Positions 37,900 to 50,793 are shown, counted from the first letter of the stretch. The stretch is DNA of 64,000 bases from Acanthacorydalis orientalis (GCA_034766995.1 CM068313.1:17125512-17189511); one strand, 5' to 3'. Notes: generated by a model not told the origin, from the sequence alone. Numbers and translations are program-made.

Positions 37900-38861
37900 A
37901 AGAAAGAGAAAGATAATATCTTAAAGTACTGTACGTCACGAAAGAGAAGTACATAAATAATTTAATAAATTTACTTTGTGTAAATTGACTTCATATTTTT
38001 ACAAATGAATAAATAATCAAACGAAATGAAAATAACGTAGCAAACGAAACACACACAAAGTAAATTTTTGAATCCAGTAACATTTTTTATACAGTGGTGT
38101 TTTTTAATTAATCATTTTTACGTACATATATCATTAATATTTCGTAATGATTCTCTTTGTATGTACACATACTTGCATTTTTTGTCATCGACTTAATTAA
38201 TTTTTTCGTTTAATAAATGTTTATTTTGTACTTGGAAAAAGGCATAAATATTTGATTTTTCGAAATATTTATTAAAAACATTCTTATTTATTATTGTGTT
38301 ATTATACAATATCCATACATATAGATATTAGTCTAATATTTGATTTACATTATAGTAACAAAAATGATAGATCATTTGTTAATTATTAAATAAATTATAA
38401 TATGATCAAAAGATCCTTTAATATTTATAAATAATAAAATGTCCAATATTTTATTTTCGTAATTTTCATAACATATATATGCATGTATATATAATACAGT
38501 TTTTTATAAACACAAAATTTATTTAAATATTTTATTAATAAATAATTTCGACAGAAAAAGTCGTATTTAAATGAAACGATTTGTAATTAAATTTGCAAGT
38601 TCCTTTCATGTGCAAATATAAACAAATATAAACAAACATCTTTGAAATTCAAAAAATCACATTTCTAAATTAAACTGAAATATAAACTTTACATTTCAGA
38701 GAAATACACCAGACGTTAGTCTACAACAACTCGACTCAATGAATAAGTTATACTTGGAAATTGTCTGTTGCAAACGAAGACATCGTAAATAAAATCAATA
38801 CTAATTTATCATACAATAGGGAAATAAATCCTGACCCCTTGAAATAATAAATTATCGAGTG

Positions 38862-38904
38862 TACACACACACACACACTACCATATATATATATATATAT
38901 ATAT
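38862..38904. repeat. (AC)n and (AT)n microsatellites
   Basis: About eight AC units, CTACC, then about 11 AT units. Confidence 0.95.
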
Positions 38905-39043
38905 TGGTAGATATGGAGACAGAGAGTTATTTATAAGTTAACTATTTTTCCACATATTTTTTAAATACGTGGAAAAATCAATACTTAAAACATAAATAAG
39001 ATTACTTATAATCATAATATCAATACTTTCACATATCTTTAAA

Positions 39044-39074
<31 letters not shown>

Positions 39075-39903
39075 TAATTATCTCGATTACTTTTTGTGCT
39101 GACTTAAATATTTACAGGATATTGTATTCATATATTTATTATTATTATTATTTTAGAAAAATAGGATTTATAACAATATAAATAATTCTAAAACCTATAT
39201 ATAAATACACTCAATCGAAAAATATGTCAAAGGAAATAAAATTGTTGACGAAAATTACAAAACTTGACAATTATTTACAATAAATCTAGTTGTTAGTATA
39301 TAAATAATATTTTATATTAGAAATATCGAGACAACAGAAATTGATTTGTTTTAGTCGATCAATTTTAAGAAAATACATGACTATTTATATAAAATATATA
39401 AAAAAATTAACTGTTATTATAATAAAAAATCGAATATAAATCGAATTAAACGTTATATAATGTCTGATTCTGACAGTTTTACTATTAACCTATTAATAAT
39501 TATAAAATAAATGTAGAGAATATTCTATTTCACAATATCTTAATATTCCTTTAATATTTGTAAATTGAAATAATTTTCTTAAATTAACCAAAAATACTTA
39601 TGATGTAAATAATCTTAATTTAGAATAATTTTATCACCTTAGTTAAATGGTATTCATGGTTTCTCATATAAGATGTTTACTTTTTTATATTTTTTAATAT
39701 TTCGGACTTGAAAAAAATTACTGAGGAAGAACGTTTTCATTATTTTCAAGCTTTTATTCAAAATAATCGAAATTTAATGTAATTATTTGCAACTTAAAAT
39801 CAGACAAAAAATTGAAAATATTATTCCTATACATATCTGTATCATTATGAATATTATGTTAAAAATAAATCAAAAGAAATTGTATTTAATTTCTCCTTAA
39901 TTT

Positions 39904-39972
39904 TATATATATATATATATAAATTAATATATATAAAATTAATATATATAAAAAAAATTATATATATATATA
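39904..39972. repeat. TA-rich imperfect repeat
   Basis: TA arrays separated by repeated AAATTAATATATATAAAATT blocks. Confidence 0.9.
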
Positions 39973-40247
39973 TTAGTTATTATATTTCATTCTTCTGCAC
40001 CTTTGTTATCCTTCTTCTTCTGCTAGTATTTTATTTGAAATGATGACTAAAAGTTTTGTAAGATACTTTTCAATTTATAAATATATATGACTATTTACTA
40101 CTTTTTAAAAAAAAAGAATTTTCAAAAAAGCTTCCAATGCCACACACTCTAGCATTTTAAAAAATCATGCAACTGTTTTAAGTTAATCAATATGATATTC
40201 ATAAATAATTTGTTTTAAGAACATTTTTTATATTCTATGTAATAATG

Positions 40248-40248
<1 letters not shown>

Positions 40249-40287
<39 letters not shown>
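40249..40287. repeat. (TA)n microsatellite
   Basis: About 19 TA units. Confidence 0.97.
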
Positions 40288-40290
<3 letters not shown>

Positions 40291-40559
40291 TTTGTATATG
40301 TACGCAAGTATTAGAATTGTAACTTAAAGTGAGAATACGCTTTTATCAAGATTTTAAGATTGTATGAGAGAAAAAAGTCATAAAACCTGAACACACATTC
40401 TGTAACATTCATGTAAAAATTGTGTACGCATTCTAAAAAAAGGGAAATGTGAGAGGAAATTGTTACATTTCCTTGTATGGTCTTTCAATTTATGTTACGG
40501 CAATATTTTCAAAAATGCAAGCGTAGTTTTATAACCGGGTCTTATCCAATATTTAAGTA

Positions 40560-40960
40560 CATTTGCATTAGAAAAGACAGAACCGTAAATAAACATAATC
40601 TGATTAAAAATGAATAAAAACGCCGCGTATAACGGTATGTTCAACGGTAAATACAAGATATCCGTATTAAATGTACATTCTTCCAGTATGGAATGCGTAA
40701 AACGGGAGCTACGGCCGGAAAACAGAAAGAAAATGTAAGCGGCAATGTTATACTAGTAGCACGCAAACCGACTAGACATCTGCGCCAACATCCCACTGCG
40801 TTCGATGCATAATAAATGACGGCTGTGCAGGCTGAACGAAACTTGAACGTTCAACGATTGCCGAGCAACATTAACCTACGCTACGTCTTACTGTGTAACG
40901 TGCGAGCGGATAAATGTAACGCATGTTTGATAAAACTAATGTAACGTTAGGGTAATGTTT
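40560..40960. other. CpG-rich island, unrecognised
   Basis: About 400 bp with many CG dinucleotides (AAACGGGAGCTACGGCCGGA around 40699) and a cluster of GTAACG/TAACGT words near its right end (40890-40965), including GTAACGTTAGGGTAATGT at 40941-40958. No long open frame. Conserved non-coding or promoter sequence is possible; an old element remnant is an alternative. Confidence 0.3.
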
Positions 40961-41025
40961 ATAATAACACAGGAAAAATGTGAAACCGAATTACCGTAAA
41001 CTTTCATGAGACACAGTATTCTTAC

Positions 41026-41232
41026 TTAAGGAATCGGTATGATGAAAAAGTTTATACTCGTTGATAACATCATAAAACTCCCGTGGGGATTTATTTGCAA
41101 TATTAAGTGCTCCAGATTTTTCTCTATGCAAAAGTAAAATCTCTCTTTATAGTATATAATAAATGTCTTTTTATGTACTTCATAGTTTACCTTCATTGCA
41201 CTTATTTTATGGTGAAACAATAAAGTTCTCAT
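41026..41232 (-). other. unrecognised 68-codon frame
   Basis: Reads MRTLLFHHKISAMKVNYEVH then KNLEHLILQINPHGSFMM. Composition is less A/T-driven than most frames here, but no domain or partner frame is recognised. Possible decayed coding fragment; low confidence. Confidence 0.15.
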
Positions 41233-41553
41233 TTAACGAGTTCTTCGATAAAATTTATAATTACATTTGGCTTTTTATCCAATTGAGTTTCATAACTAAC
41301 AACGAGAAGGATTTTATTTTATAGTTAATTATGTCCAAGAAACTAAAATATAAACAATTAAAAATTATATATATATATATATATATATGAAAGTAAAGTA
41401 TTATATTAAAAACTAATTTTAACCAAATCGTTTTATGACAAAAAAAATTGAACGTTAATTTCAAATTTTAAAAAAATTATACAGAGAGAAATGAAGTAGA
41501 TTTTTAGAATTGTATATATATATATATATGATTCTATTTTAAAAATAGTATTA

Positions 41554-42063
41554 GGTGTCAAAATTAATTCGGTACCTTTAAATTGAATCAATCGTAACTC
41601 TGTTTTATATTAAAATATTTTCTCGCCTTTTTAGGTATTTTGAAGTACCAATCTTAACATTTAAAAATACTATATATCTTGGCTAAGCAGTTGGCATAAC
41701 CTCACAAAACAGTAATGAACACGATGGCATCCGAAACGCTACATATTACGTATTGTATACTTCTGCATTCCAGCAGAAAAAAGGCTATCGAAATAGGGGT
41801 TATGATTTGTTCAGCTTTTGGAGAATGTGTTGTGATGCACAAAACATTCAAAAAATGCTAAAACAGTAGAAAAGCTTCGAAAATATATTAAGATTTCATC
41901 GATCCAAACCCACCATCTTTTTTTGATAGGGGATTAATCAATTAATTAACAAATGCAGCAAACTTATACAAAATAATGAGGAATATTTTGAGGATTCAAA
42001 TGTATTCCATTTTTCGTTAACATACATTTTCTATAACAAAGTCACTGAATTAATTTGTACACC
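41554..42063 (+). mobile_element. mariner-like internally deleted element, 510 bp, TA-flanked
   Basis: Ends GGTGTCAAAATTAATTCGGT and, reversed, GGTGTACAAATTAATTCAGT form terminal inverted repeats next to TA on both sides. From an ATG at 41724 the plus strand reads MASETLHITYCILLHSSRKK, then IEIGVMICSAFGECVVMHKT, resembling the first HTH of mariner transposases (LRHCLL, A.E....IC..YGE..V...T). After that only stop-riddled sequence remains and no DDD motif is found. It is a third mariner lineage in this window, non-autonomous in its present form. Confidence 0.85.
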
Positions 42064-42688
42064 TAATAGAAAACGAATATAAAGCTATTTATTAATTTTT
42101 ATAAGAATAAGTGAATACTTTTTCTTTACATTTCTACACAAATAAAAGCAATATATTAAGTACAAAGAAAATGAGGCGTATGAAATAAATTAGATTACAT
42201 AATTTACAAACTACAAAATAACTGAATTATTTATATTCGCCAAGTAAATGATTAAATATAAGCGTATTAAAACTTTTAAATAGTTTATTATCTAATTAAT
42301 GCAAAGCTAATGAATATTTTTTGTCTATGTGGAAATAAATCTATTGTCAGAACTTTTTCTAGTAAAGAGTTTTCACAAACACTGATTAAAGTTTTTCAAG
42401 TTATTTCTTTTCACTCAAACACTAAAGAACCGACTAGAGTATTTCTTTTATAACTTTGAAACTCTATTCACAACATGAGTTATTAAATACATACACATTA
42501 TTGTATTTATTGAGGAGTTTCAAGTTTTTGACATGAATTCATTGTTTAGTTATAGTATTATATTTAAAATTAGCAGTGAAATAATTAGATGAATAACTCC
42601 AACTAATAATAGTCAGTTAACTTATAGCGAAACTTATAGATAGAAACCTGTTTTAGGTGAGTTTGTAATTTGTAATTTTATAAATTAA

Positions 42689-42807
<119 letters not shown>

Positions 42808-43914
42808 ATTAATATCAGAATACATATTTAAAGTTAATAATGAATTTATAAAACTTTAACTAATAATAAACAATGAAAAACTGCAAATGTAAGAATTCGT
42901 TGAGTTTATAATTTAAATTTAAGTTCTTTTTAGTCAAGTAAATAACTAGTAGCAAAAATAAAATTGACAAAAACTGTTAAATTAGTAAAATATAAACGTA
43001 GGTTAATTTTAATTAAGAGATAACTATTAAAAAAATGAAAGACAAAAGTTACATCGATTTCAGTGTAAAATTATATTTGCATACAATAAATGTATTTAAT
43101 ATTTTTAGTGATTTTTTTTTAGTATCAAGGAATGTATCATTGAACTACTCGTATATTGAACATTTTTTTAAATTTTCAACTTGAGTGATAACTTGACAGC
43201 GTAAAATGATAATTAAAATTTTATATCTTTCCACCTTATGAGTAAAATTAATAGTTTATAATTCAATAAATAAATATTTCAATTACCTTTCGATAGCTAA
43301 AATTTGATTAAAAAAGGGAAAAAATAATATAAAATTTGTACTTTATTTATATTTAATTATTATTTTATTTAAATTTAACCGTATCCAATTATTGTCCCCA
43401 ATATGAGACTTTTAATCTTTCAACGGTTGGTACCTATACTTTGAGAAACTCGAACATGAAAAATAAATCATTTTATTTAAAAAAAGTTCGGACTAATGGC
43501 ATGTTATTCAATCTAAAACTAGATGTATACAGCTGTATATTCATATTTATTCAATTTTATAATTTTATAGATAAAATGATCTGTTATTTAGCTTCGTGTG
43601 ATTAACTATTATTGTATGTTATTAAGAACTGTTTACTATATCTCACGCAAGTTGAAATATGAGACATCTATACAATATAATAAATATATTAACGCCCATT
43701 CCCACTGACGCCTTCCTTCCTAAATGGCGCCAAGTTGCCAAACAGTGTTATAAATTGTCATGGACAACGCTTCTGAACAAATCAAGAAAGATTTATAGTT
43801 TTAAAATAAGTTTTAAGAACAATAATTGTATGGTATATAGTACAAGTAATTTATTTTTCACACAAATTTTAAATTGAATTTTCACTGTATTAAATAATTT
43901 AATTTATTTATTCG

Positions 43915-43917
<3 letters not shown>

Positions 43918-43960
<43 letters not shown>
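43918..43960. repeat. (TA)n microsatellite
   Basis: About 21 TA units. Confidence 0.97.
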
Positions 43961-43962
<2 letters not shown>

Positions 43963-44610
43963 CACTTTTCTTTAAAATAAATGAAAATTATTTCATGCAC
44001 ATTGAAAAATAATTTATAACAATATACATATTTTATATATATATATAATGTGCGATTGTTACAATAAAATATCAGCTTTAATATTTTTACATTTTTAAGT
44101 GACAAAAAACATCCGTCTCTTGAATATCTGTCTTTTCAAACAACTTATCAAACTGTTTTGGTAACACATAATGTATTCTGATGATGCTTCAGTCAATTTT
44201 TTTTCTTTCAATTGAATTCTTTTATTTGAAGTTAGCGAATAAACAAAATCGTCCTAAATAAACAGAACGTTTAGTATTTATGTCTGGAGAAGTAATAATA
44301 AATATTTGAAAAAGCAATAAGTTCAGATTTCGCTAATTGTGAACGTGACTACGAGTATTATTATTGTTTGTAATCTATATAACTTGTTTATTGAATCATA
44401 TTTCAGTTCTCTGTTTTTCTTTTGAGATAATATATTTTAATTATTCATTCATAAATGAGAGTTTTATTCATGTGAGAGAGTATACTTTCTTCAGTTATGA
44501 ATGAAAATTTAAATACTGAAAAGAGATATATTTTAATATTGGTTAAATTGAATGTGTTGAATATTTTTTAGTTAATGATGTAAACCAGTACTTTTCGTTC
44601 ATCTTTACAT

Positions 44611-44950
44611 ATAAAACACTGAATATTTCTTGAATTAATAGTACTATTATTATTTTATTTTAATTATACTATTTATTTTTTTTTAATATACTTTAATGAA
44701 AAAGTAATATAATAATAGAAAAATTCATTTTTAATAAACATTTTACATACAAATAATATATAAATTATTAAATACTGGTAATACATACAAAGCACTAACA
44801 TTTTTTTTTGAGTTAATAATACCATTATTATTTTATTTCTAATTATACCTGATTTTTTTAATAAACGTGAATAAAAAAGTTATATAATAACAAATAGAAA
44901 AATACGTTATAAATAAACACTTTATATACAAATAATTAATAAATTAATTG
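44611..44950 (+). repeat. diverged tandem duplication, about 170-bp unit
   Basis: Copy 1 (about 44611-44780) and copy 2 (about 44787-44950) align along their length: AATTAATAGTACTATTATTA against AGTTAATAATACCATTATTA, then GAAAAATTCATTTTTAATAA against GAAAAATACGTTATAAATAA, then TACAAATAAT in both. No coding content. Confidence 0.8.
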
Positions 44951-45790
44951 GTTAATAAATAATGTTATCAATATTTGAATATAAAGTTTCTAATTTCATT
45001 CATTCAACAATTTTAATTCCAAGTTATCTATCAGATACCTTTAAATATTAAAATATTTGGAAAAATGCTTGTTTAAATTCAACATAAAATATCTTGTATA
45101 AAGAATAAAGTGTTATATATATATATATATATATATAAGAATTTGTGTAAATATGCATTAATTTGACGAAATATGTACTGTTTCCTTTATCCTTACATTA
45201 TACAATGTATGTATATTTTATGAAAGGAAGAAAATGCGACCATTAAAATTATTACGTAACGAAATAGTTTATGATATCTGACATTTTAATTATCCCTGAA
45301 CAGTATTATTTCATAAATAATTCCTTTATATTAATTTAGGCACGCTGAGGCAGTAAATATGTTTTGAACAATTTAATGGTATACATACATTTGTAATTTG
45401 TATCTATTTACATAATATTATCTTAATGTATCATTTATATTAAAGTCGTTAACGAAACAGTTTCAACTTTTTTATTATTATTGTAGGGGATATACTTGTT
45501 GCTCAAGAATATATTTATTTATGACAGTTTAGTTTTTATGTAGTTTTAAAAACGTGTCGCATTAACTTGACGAAACTGCTTTTATCGAATGAATAATAAA
45601 TTTTAAATAAATATGTATTATTTATTATTCTTTCATCTGAATCAATAGTCTTGATTTTATAAAACAGTTTGAAGCCAGGGAGGGAAAAAAGTTCGAAAAT
45701 TTTTCAACAAATATTTTTCGATTAATTGGAAATTCTTGTATTGTAGACAAAATAAAAATTGCAGATTTGTCGGTTACAAGATAAAATATG
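44951..45790. other. AT-rich spacer
   Basis: Short TA array at 45114-45136; otherwise nothing recognised. The left end of the piggyBac relic may lie around 45660-45790 but no matching terminal repeat was found. Confidence 0.5.
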
Positions 45791-45944
45791 TTAATTTAGT
45801 TTAGCCATTAGAAATTTCACATCTATCTGATATATCGTGAAAAATCGTTGATAATATTCGGGGAAACAAATCTCTTGACTGGAAACATATAATTGGAAGC
45901 GAAAAAAATGATCACAATTGAAAATTTGGAGAAATAACATTACT

Positions 45945-46214
45945 GTTGAGTGTGAAAAATTTTGAAACAAGTGTGCACAGAATGGTTTTACATTGGTCAC
46001 ATCTTGTATCTGGACGTCAGTCTCTTCCATTTACATTACAAACTACACACTGTGCTCGTTGATCATGATCTGACTGTATTCTCTCCGGAAAATGAAATGT
46101 CAATCGGTATGGATTTGAACTTCTCGTAGAAGATGTATTTGAAGCAACTTTTTGAACAATATATGAAGCTAATATGAGTTTGTATTCAGCAAGATACATT
46201 CCTTTAGGATTCAC
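45945..46214 (-). pseudogene. piggyBac transposase C-terminal fragment
   Basis: The minus strand reads EYKLILASYIVQKVASNTSS, then RLTFHFPERI, then AQCVVCNVNGRD, a stop (TGA), and in the same frame RPDTRCDQCKTILCTLVSKF. The order LT..HFPE.I, C-x2-C, R.DTR-C-x2-C, LC, F is the C-terminal cysteine-rich, zinc-binding domain of piggyBac transposases, which reads terminal sequence of the element. Only the last 85-90 residues of a protein usually near 600 residues are present; the DDD catalytic core is absent. The in-frame stop just before RPDTR confirms it is dead. Confidence 0.88.
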
Positions 46215-46710
46215 ACGGCAGTAAATAACTTATACGTTGTAAATTGTAAGATCAAAAATATAGAAGAAAATTTTTTTGTACTATTTGACTGTTTTTCTTG
46301 TCATTTTTTTTGTTAGAAAATCATTTCTGGCAGGAGAAAACTAACTTACCAATGAATCAAAAAATATCGCTGCAGACAGAATTTTAATTTTTTTACGATG
46401 CACATGACGAACGTAGAATCGAAATTTTTTATACGCTTTCTTCCAATGATGAACTTTCATGAAAAAAATATTATTCAACCAAATTCTCAAGTTTACAATT
46501 TTTATAAGTTTTCGAATTAAAAAACCGAGATTTTTCTGATTTTTGGACGACCGTATTTTTTTAATGTACGAAATAGTTATAAATTTAATCTCATTAGAAA
46601 GATATTAATGACTTTTAAATAAATTATCCAAAAGATAACGATCTGAGACCATAGTTTCTTTGGAAGACATTAATGGATTCCTAGATTCACGCCCGGATTC
46701 AAAGGGTTAA
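45945..46710 (-). mobile_element. piggyBac-type element remnant
   Basis: Upstream of the transposase fragment the minus strand ends, at 46710, with TTAACCCTTTGAATCCGGGC. TTAA is the piggyBac target site and CCCTTTG-type starts are typical of piggyBac terminal repeats. If this is the 5' end, about 490 bp of leader is joined directly to the C-terminal coding fragment, implying a large internal deletion. The opposite end could not be located, so the left limit given is only that of the coding fragment. Confidence 0.6.
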
Positions 46711-46829
46711 TTGGGAATACATTTTATAAAAAACATATTTAAGTGAGCTACTAAACATTTATTTTTAATTGTTATTAATAATTAGGTTCAGTAATTTTAT
46801 TTTTTTAATTTTAATGTTTATATTTGATT

Positions 46830-46831
<2 letters not shown>

Positions 46832-46865
<34 letters not shown>
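46832..46865. repeat. (TA)n microsatellite
   Basis: About 17 TA units. Confidence 0.96.
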
Positions 46866-46870
<5 letters not shown>

Positions 46871-47855
46871 GACAAATAAATTCGAATTTGACACAAAATA
46901 GTACATAAAGAGCCTGGACACTCGTAATTAATTTTTGAAACAATGTATAAATGGTCTATATTTAACGTCTTAAGAATATTGAAGTCTTCGATCTACACTT
47001 TTAACAATTCTTATTCTTTACAAGAATTCTCACTTTCAAAAAGAATAAAAATGGAGGCATGCGACTCTCAAAGCTACTCTGTGTGACTCTCGTGATAATA
47101 ATGGGTTTCATTAGCTTTTTCTCTAAACTTTTATATTAATAATCCATAGTGGTAAACTATATTCAGTTTTTAAACTATTAACTGCAAAAATGAAGACTCA
47201 ATCAAAGCCTTCAACGAGTAGAGATTAAACCTATTCTGCTTTTGTGAGTAGGAATACTACATAGTTGTATTTTTTATTATTTATAAATACATTTTATTGT
47301 TTAATATTATTATACGAATAATAAAAAAAATCAGATTGTTCTGTGCCTAATATACTCAAGATGATAACAAACCCATCAAAGTGAGGATAATCAATAATTA
47401 TTTATTGGACATTTTTAACGTACATTTTTGTGGTATGTAAGATAAAAAATAATTCATTTATGAAAATAAAATCATTCATACATTTTTCTTATAAAACAAT
47501 AATATTTATTTTATCAAATTGTTGATAAAGCTAAAAATATTTTTTTTATTCCTGATCAATATTTACAAGATTATTAGATAATAAAACAAGCGAAATATAA
47601 AGCACGTGTTTCGTTAAGAAAACGAATCGTTACAAAGAGTCCAGTTGTTGGCCGAAAGCGACTATATCCTCGTTGACTTTCTCCACTGATTGGTATGCAT
47701 TAAGTAGAGTTGTAAGTTTTTGTACAGAATATATATAAGGCAACCTTATCTAATGGAATAAATCCTGTTTCACGAACATGTTTTATATTATTATCAGAAC
47801 ATGGAATTCGTAACATGAAAGTATAAATACAGAAACTTAATAATAGTGCCTTTTA

Positions 47856-47859
<4 letters not shown>

Positions 47860-47895
<36 letters not shown>
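47860..47895. repeat. (TA)n microsatellite
   Basis: About 18 TA units. Confidence 0.96.
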
Positions 47896-47897
<2 letters not shown>

Positions 47898-48440
47898 CAC
47901 TTGCGTTATCAAAACATTTAACATAAGATATATTGACACAAATATAGCTTTAAATCATAATTGTATAGGAAATTTAGTGTCGTATGCTAAGAAAACATTT
48001 TTTTTACTTTAAAGAACCTGTTTTAAAATAACACTACTATTGATTTTTTACAATTAGATATTTATATGCATACAATTTATATAAAAAATACACGATTTTG
48101 ATAAAAATAAGTACATAATTTAGATAATCTAAATTTTTGATAGCAATGATTCTTTTTGTTTTAAAAAAATATTTAAACTTAAATTATATAGCATATTTAA
48201 TAACGAATTTATTTATGAACTAATTATTAAAAATATTACAAAATTATTTACCGTAAATAATTTTTTTATATGGCTTTAAGGCTAATTTTTTTTGATATTA
48301 TGATTAAGTTTATTTTTGTAAATTAATTTTTCACTCCTCCGTAAACAAATATTTTTTCGATTAAAAATATTTAATAATTAATTATTGATTATTTTCATTT
48401 CAAATATATCCAATAGGCTATTCTATCATACTTAAAATAA

Positions 48441-48480
48441 CCAAAATAATGCAGTAAATACCAAAATAATGCAGTAATCA
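48441..48480 (+). repeat. 20-bp direct tandem repeat, two units
   Basis: CCAAAATAATGCAGTAAATA is followed by CCAAAATAATGCAGTAATCA; the first 17 bases are identical. Confidence 0.96.
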
Positions 48481-50012
48481 CATGAACATATTTTTATCAA
48501 TTTAAAAAAATTGTAATGAGTTAGATTTCTAATGTGAATGAAGATAATGTTCATTCAACTGATTGAAATGCATTTATAATTTACAAATATTTTAATATAA
48601 TTGGGATGTTTTAGCTCATTTAGCATTAGCTAAAGAGAAATAGTTTTCATATACTTAAAAAATGATCTGTCGGAAGAAGTTCTGAAAACTTATGTGCAAT
48701 AAATTTATAATTGCAGTATTTTTTAAGACAAATTATTAAAAAAGATATCAGAAAAGTATTAAAAATATGCAAAAATGATACAAAGAGGTACTAAAAACGA
48801 TGAAATTTATTTAAGTAATAAAATAAATGTTAACTGAAAGAAGCAATATTTTTATATTCATGTCTTACTAATGACACGACTTATTCCTCGACTTAATATA
48901 TAAAACTTAAAATATTAATAAAATTTTCACATACGAATAAAATATGTATTTAATTCAGACATTCGTTCTTCCATGATTGGAGTACTTTTTTAGTGATAAC
49001 TTATAAAAAAAGTTATATTTTTTTTATTTTTTGAACAAAATTTTACAAGTCAGAAAATCTTGTAGTTACTTAGAACAAACTACGAAACTTTTCTCCCATA
49101 GAAGAGTTTTATGAAAGTTTAAAAAACTAAAAAACATATATATATATATATCGTACAACTTTATATGGTATAGTTTTCTTATAAGTTTTATAAGATTTTT
49201 TAAAACTTTTTCTCTTGACTATAAAATTCACTTTAACATCGCAGTTTTTTAAAATAAAACCGAAAAATAGTTTTATATAACTCAACATCTTATATAAACA
49301 TTTAATCATATTATTTAAGAAGATGTATGAGGAAATTTTTATACAAGATATATCTTAATGTTATAAAAGGTTAAATAATATATCTTTCATCGTATATTTT
49401 TATGAGAAAATTATAAGATCATGACATGTTTATCTTATAATTTTTGAATAAAAATAATCACAACATAAGAAATAATAGAATTCAAAGAACGAAATAATAA
49501 ATTTTTATACATATCTTTCTCTGTATAAAAAATAATTTCATCGTAAAATTTCCATAAAATGTTTTTTTTATTTTTTTTTAATTTTTCGTGTAAACCAGCT
49601 CCTTGCAACGCAGCTCCATCCGCTACACTCTACAAGTAAACACGTTAATTAATTCCATTCCCCATCATCAATGATTGGTTGATTGATATCGTATTGTCTA
49701 TTCTGATTGATGGACATAACTAGTGTTCTTCACGAAAAACCCTGTAAATCCTAATATCACATCACAGTATTTTAAATGTTTTACTGTCCTCAAGAGTTCA
49801 TCTCTTTTTATTATATTTATACGTATTGTTCAATCAAGATAAGGTATTTTAATAGTCCTGTTACTTCCTATATTTTTTTTATCTCTCACAGAGAAATATT
49901 GTTTTAATGGAATATTCTTAATCGTTTGGCAATTATACTTTAGCGTTTCGAATTAGGGGATGATTCTAACGCAAGTGTGCAAACGGAGTGTGTTTTTAAA
50001 TTATAATTGGTG

Positions 50013-50071
50013 TTCGGGCACTAATGACCTTAGCTATCGAAGCGCCCTAAAACCCCAATCACCAACAAACT
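50013..50071 (+). mobile_element. possible 3' tail of a non-LTR retrotransposon or SINE
   Basis: GGGCACTAATGACCTTAGCT and AGCGCCCTAAAACCCCAATC resemble a 3'-terminal sequence I associate with arthropod LINE/SINE copies. GGGC (50016-50019) can pair with GCCC (50044-50047) to form a terminal hairpin. There is no reverse transcriptase upstream, so this would be a 5'-truncated copy. Recognition is from memory of the motif and is tentative. Confidence 0.4.
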
Positions 50072-50329
50072 TGACATAATTCATATGTATGTAGTGCTCT
50101 CATGGTATACAACGAAAGAGGTGTATACGATTTGAATGTAAAACTGATAACATTTTTTTAAAATATTATATTCACTGAAGCTTTAGAGTAAAAAAAATGT
50201 TACACATTTTACATTGTGTTTTGTTGTTAATTTTCATAAGCTTTTCCAATAAAAATTTTACGACTTACATTTTACACAGATTATTTGTGCATATAATTTG
50301 TTAATTTCTGTTATTTATAAGGGGAGAGT

Positions 50330-50404
50330 AAGCATCAGCGAACGATGGCAAGAACGATATCCCCAAGGGGTGCCAGCAAGCGTAGCGAGTAGGTGGAAGA
50401 GACA
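50330..50404. repeat. GC-rich dispersed repeat, copy 1
   Basis: Contains CCCCAAGGGG and AAGCGTAGCGAGTAGGTGG (50377-50395). A related word, GAGCGCAGCGAGCAGGTAG, occurs at 54256-54274. Confidence 0.45.
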
Positions 50405-50783
50405 CCTATTTTTTTTTAAATAATCAATATTTACTAGAGTTTGAAATAAAATGTAATCTTTCAGGCTACTAGCACTGTTTTATTCAGTGAAACCCTTTAG
50501 AAATTGATTAAAATGAGGTATTTGTGATAAGTAAATGCTTTGTTTTCAGTACAAACTTTTGTTATCAGATTAATTGTTCTAAATATAAAAAATGTTTTCA
50601 GTTAATATTAATACATAATTTAAAAACAACATACACTCTTCAAAGTGGAACAGTTTAAATATTTCTTTACAAATTATTAGACAATTTATAAAATTTCAAT
50701 AATTTTTAATTTGAAGATAAAATTATCTTGTACTATTTTAAATAAAAAAAATTAATCATTATTATTAAAAAATATACTCCATT

Positions 50784-50793
50784 TGTGTGTGTG

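Larger units (their letters stand above)
36406..40559. other. AT-rich stretch, no gene seen
   Basis: TA, CA or mixed arrays at 37018-37111, 37841-37894, 38862-38904, 39049-39073, 39904-39972 and 40249-40287. Patches at 37220-37440 and 38700-38860 are slightly more complex but show nothing identifiable. Confidence 0.6.
46711..49990. other. AT-rich stretch with weak repeat traces
   Basis: TA arrays at 46832-46865 and 47860-47895, a possible hAT remnant at 47050-47260, a higher-complexity patch at 47600-47830 and a 20-bp direct repeat at 48441-48480. No gene seen. Confidence 0.55.

Noticed and set aside
45660..45945. Left terminal repeat of the piggyBac relic
   Set aside because: GGGAGGG at about 45680 and a TTAATTGG at about 45723 were considered but neither mirrors the TTAACCCTTTG end.
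45791..46030. 79-codon minus frame overlapping the piggyBac fragment
   Set aside because: It is the out-of-frame reading of the same DNA; the conserved cysteines lie in the other frame.
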